In this document: positions 26,705-27,460 of the stretch, piece by piece
Layout of the letters: every line of letters starts with the position of its first letter
Numbering within the stretch: the first letter of the stretch is position 1
From: Actinomycetes bacterium
GTDB lineage: Bacteria > Actinomycetota > Actinomycetes > Mycobacteriales > Mycobacteriaceae
Length of the DNA stretch: 27,460 bases
Reading direction: 5' to 3'
Assembly (NCBI GenBank): GCA_022600695.1
Contig: JAHZJY010000247.1
Coordinates: forward strand, 1-27,460
Made by a program: the position numbers and the translations under genes
Notes under the pieces: model-generated
Told to the model about the DNA's origin: nothing
Database searches by the model: none
Seen by the model: the letters and a program-made list of their open reading frames with translations, nothing else

Positions 26705-27460
26705 TCAGCGGCTCAACCAGGAGCCCAGACGTCGGAGCGACTCATCGATATCGCCGGCGGGTCCGGCGAAGGACAGTCGTACGAACGAACTGCCGCGCAC
26801 CGTGTCGAAATCGATACCCGGCGCTATCGCCAACCCGGTGTCGGCCAGCAGTTTCTCGCAGAACTGCATCGAGTCTGCGGTGAAGTCCGAGACGTCGGCG
26901 TAGACGTAGAACGCGCCGTCGGGCGGTGCCACCCGGTCGATGCCGATCTGGTGCAGTCCGGCGAGCAGGCTCTCCCGGTTGGCTGCGTAATGCTGCAGGT
27001 GGGCCTCGGCTTCCGCGATCGCGCCCGGCGTGAAGGCCGCCACCGCGGCGTGCTGCGGCAACACCGGCGGGCAAATGGTGAAGTTCCCGGTCAGACGATC
27101 CACTGCCCGGCGCAACTCATCGGGAACCAACAACCAACCCAGCCGCCAGCCTGTCATCGCGAAGTACTTTGAGAAACTGTTCACCACAACGCTATTTCGG
27201 GAGAACTGCCACGCGCATGAGGTGTCCGGCGCGCCCGGATAAACCAGGCCGTGGTAGACCTCATCGCTGATCAGTCGCACCTCATGGGTGTCGCACCACT
27301 GCGCAATCGCGGAAAGCTCGGCCGGCGGCATGACCGTGCCCGTCGGGTTGGCCGGGCTGGCCACGATCACACCCTGGACTGGTGGGTCGAGTCCCTCGAG
27401 CATCGCCACCGTCGGCTGATAGCGGGTCTGCGGGCCACATTCGATCTCGACAACCTGACA
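26705..27460 (-). CDS. aspB: Class-I PLP-dependent aminotransferase, AspB-like (5' end outside window)
   Basis: The frame is open to the right edge, so the N-terminal third is missing; about 251 residues are visible. Fold-type-I aminotransferase features are ASPANPTGT, SDEVYHGLVY and the PLP-lysine motif NSFSKYFAMTGWRLGW (Lys in SFSK). The sequence closely follows M. tuberculosis AspB (Rv3565), annotated as an aspartate aminotransferase; true substrate preference is not proven. The stop is TGA at 26707-26705. It is convergent with the small secreted peptide gene. In M. tuberculosis aspB is also next to the hsa/nat region. Confidence 0.92.
   Translation of the reverse strand, partial: CQVVEIECGPQTRYQPTVAMLEGLDPPVQGVIVASPANPTGTVMPPAELSAIAQWCDTHEVRLISDEVYHGLVYPGAPDTSCAWQFSRNSVVVNSFSKYFAMTGWRLGWLLVPDELRRAVDRLTGNFTICPPVLPQHAAVAAFTPGAIAEAEAHLQHYAANRESLLAGLHQIGIDRVAPPDGAFYVYADVSDFTADSMQFCEKLLADTGLAIAPGIDFDTVRGSSFVRLSFAGPAGDIDESLRRLGSWLSR

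Overview
This window is chromosomal DNA from a high-GC actinobacterium, almost certainly a non-tuberculous Mycobacterium/Mycolicibacterium. GTG starts are frequent, and the gene order matches the M. tuberculosis stretch Rv3593 down to Rv3565, read in reverse. Homologue names come from recalled M. tuberculosis proteins; no database search was run.

Layout. (1) 1-4841, housekeeping: an LpqF-like penicillin-recognising lipoprotein (cut by the left edge), the haem-degrading enzyme MhuD, an alpha/beta hydrolase, MutY, the beta-carbonic anhydrase CanB and a membrane-anchored Pro-rich protein (Rv3587c-like). (2) 4842-11191: radA and lpqE on the minus strand, then carD-ispD-ispF-cysS-rlmB on the plus strand (RNA polymerase regulator, non-mevalonate isoprenoid synthesis, cysteinyl-tRNA synthetase, rRNA 2'-O-methyltransferase). 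The c-di-AMP synthase gene disA, which sits next to radA in M. tuberculosis, is missing: only 88 bp separate radA from the Rv3587c-like gene. (3) 11195-16788: a tightly packed minus-strand run, znuA-znuC-znuB-pxpA-MBL hydrolase-arsB-like. It sits behind one good promoter whose -35/spacer carries a Zur-type palindrome. (4) 16902-24856, sterol catabolism under KstR: kstR, fadE34, a cyclopropane-mycolic-acid-synthase-family methyltransferase, a [2Fe-2S] ferredoxin and the complete hsaA-hsaD-hsaC-hsaB operon, with three KstR operators. (5) 24857-27460: a long inverted repeat, a secreted phytase-like protein, a small secreted peptide and the C-terminal part of aspB (cut by the right edge).

Most notable points. 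The gene at the kshB position (20828-21118) encodes only the C-terminal [2Fe-2S] domain of the 3-ketosteroid 9-alpha-hydroxylase reductase KshB. It has its own SD, -10 and KstR box, so the FAD/NAD part has been cleanly lost or relocated. A methyltransferase gene with all catalytic residues intact lies directly beside it. disA is gone from its usual place. The zinc-uptake operon carries an orphan 5-oxoprolinase subunit gene, an MBL hydrolase and an ArsB-like transporter.

How the genes work together. KstR represses fadE34 (side-chain beta-oxidation), the ferredoxin and hsaADCB (A/B-ring opening) until sterol-derived acyl-CoA appears. The Zur-type site would switch on the znu operon in zinc starvation. 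I saw no tRNA or rRNA genes, insertion sequences, CRISPR arrays or phage genes. No gene-free stretch exceeds 300 bases; the longest is 6906-7184.
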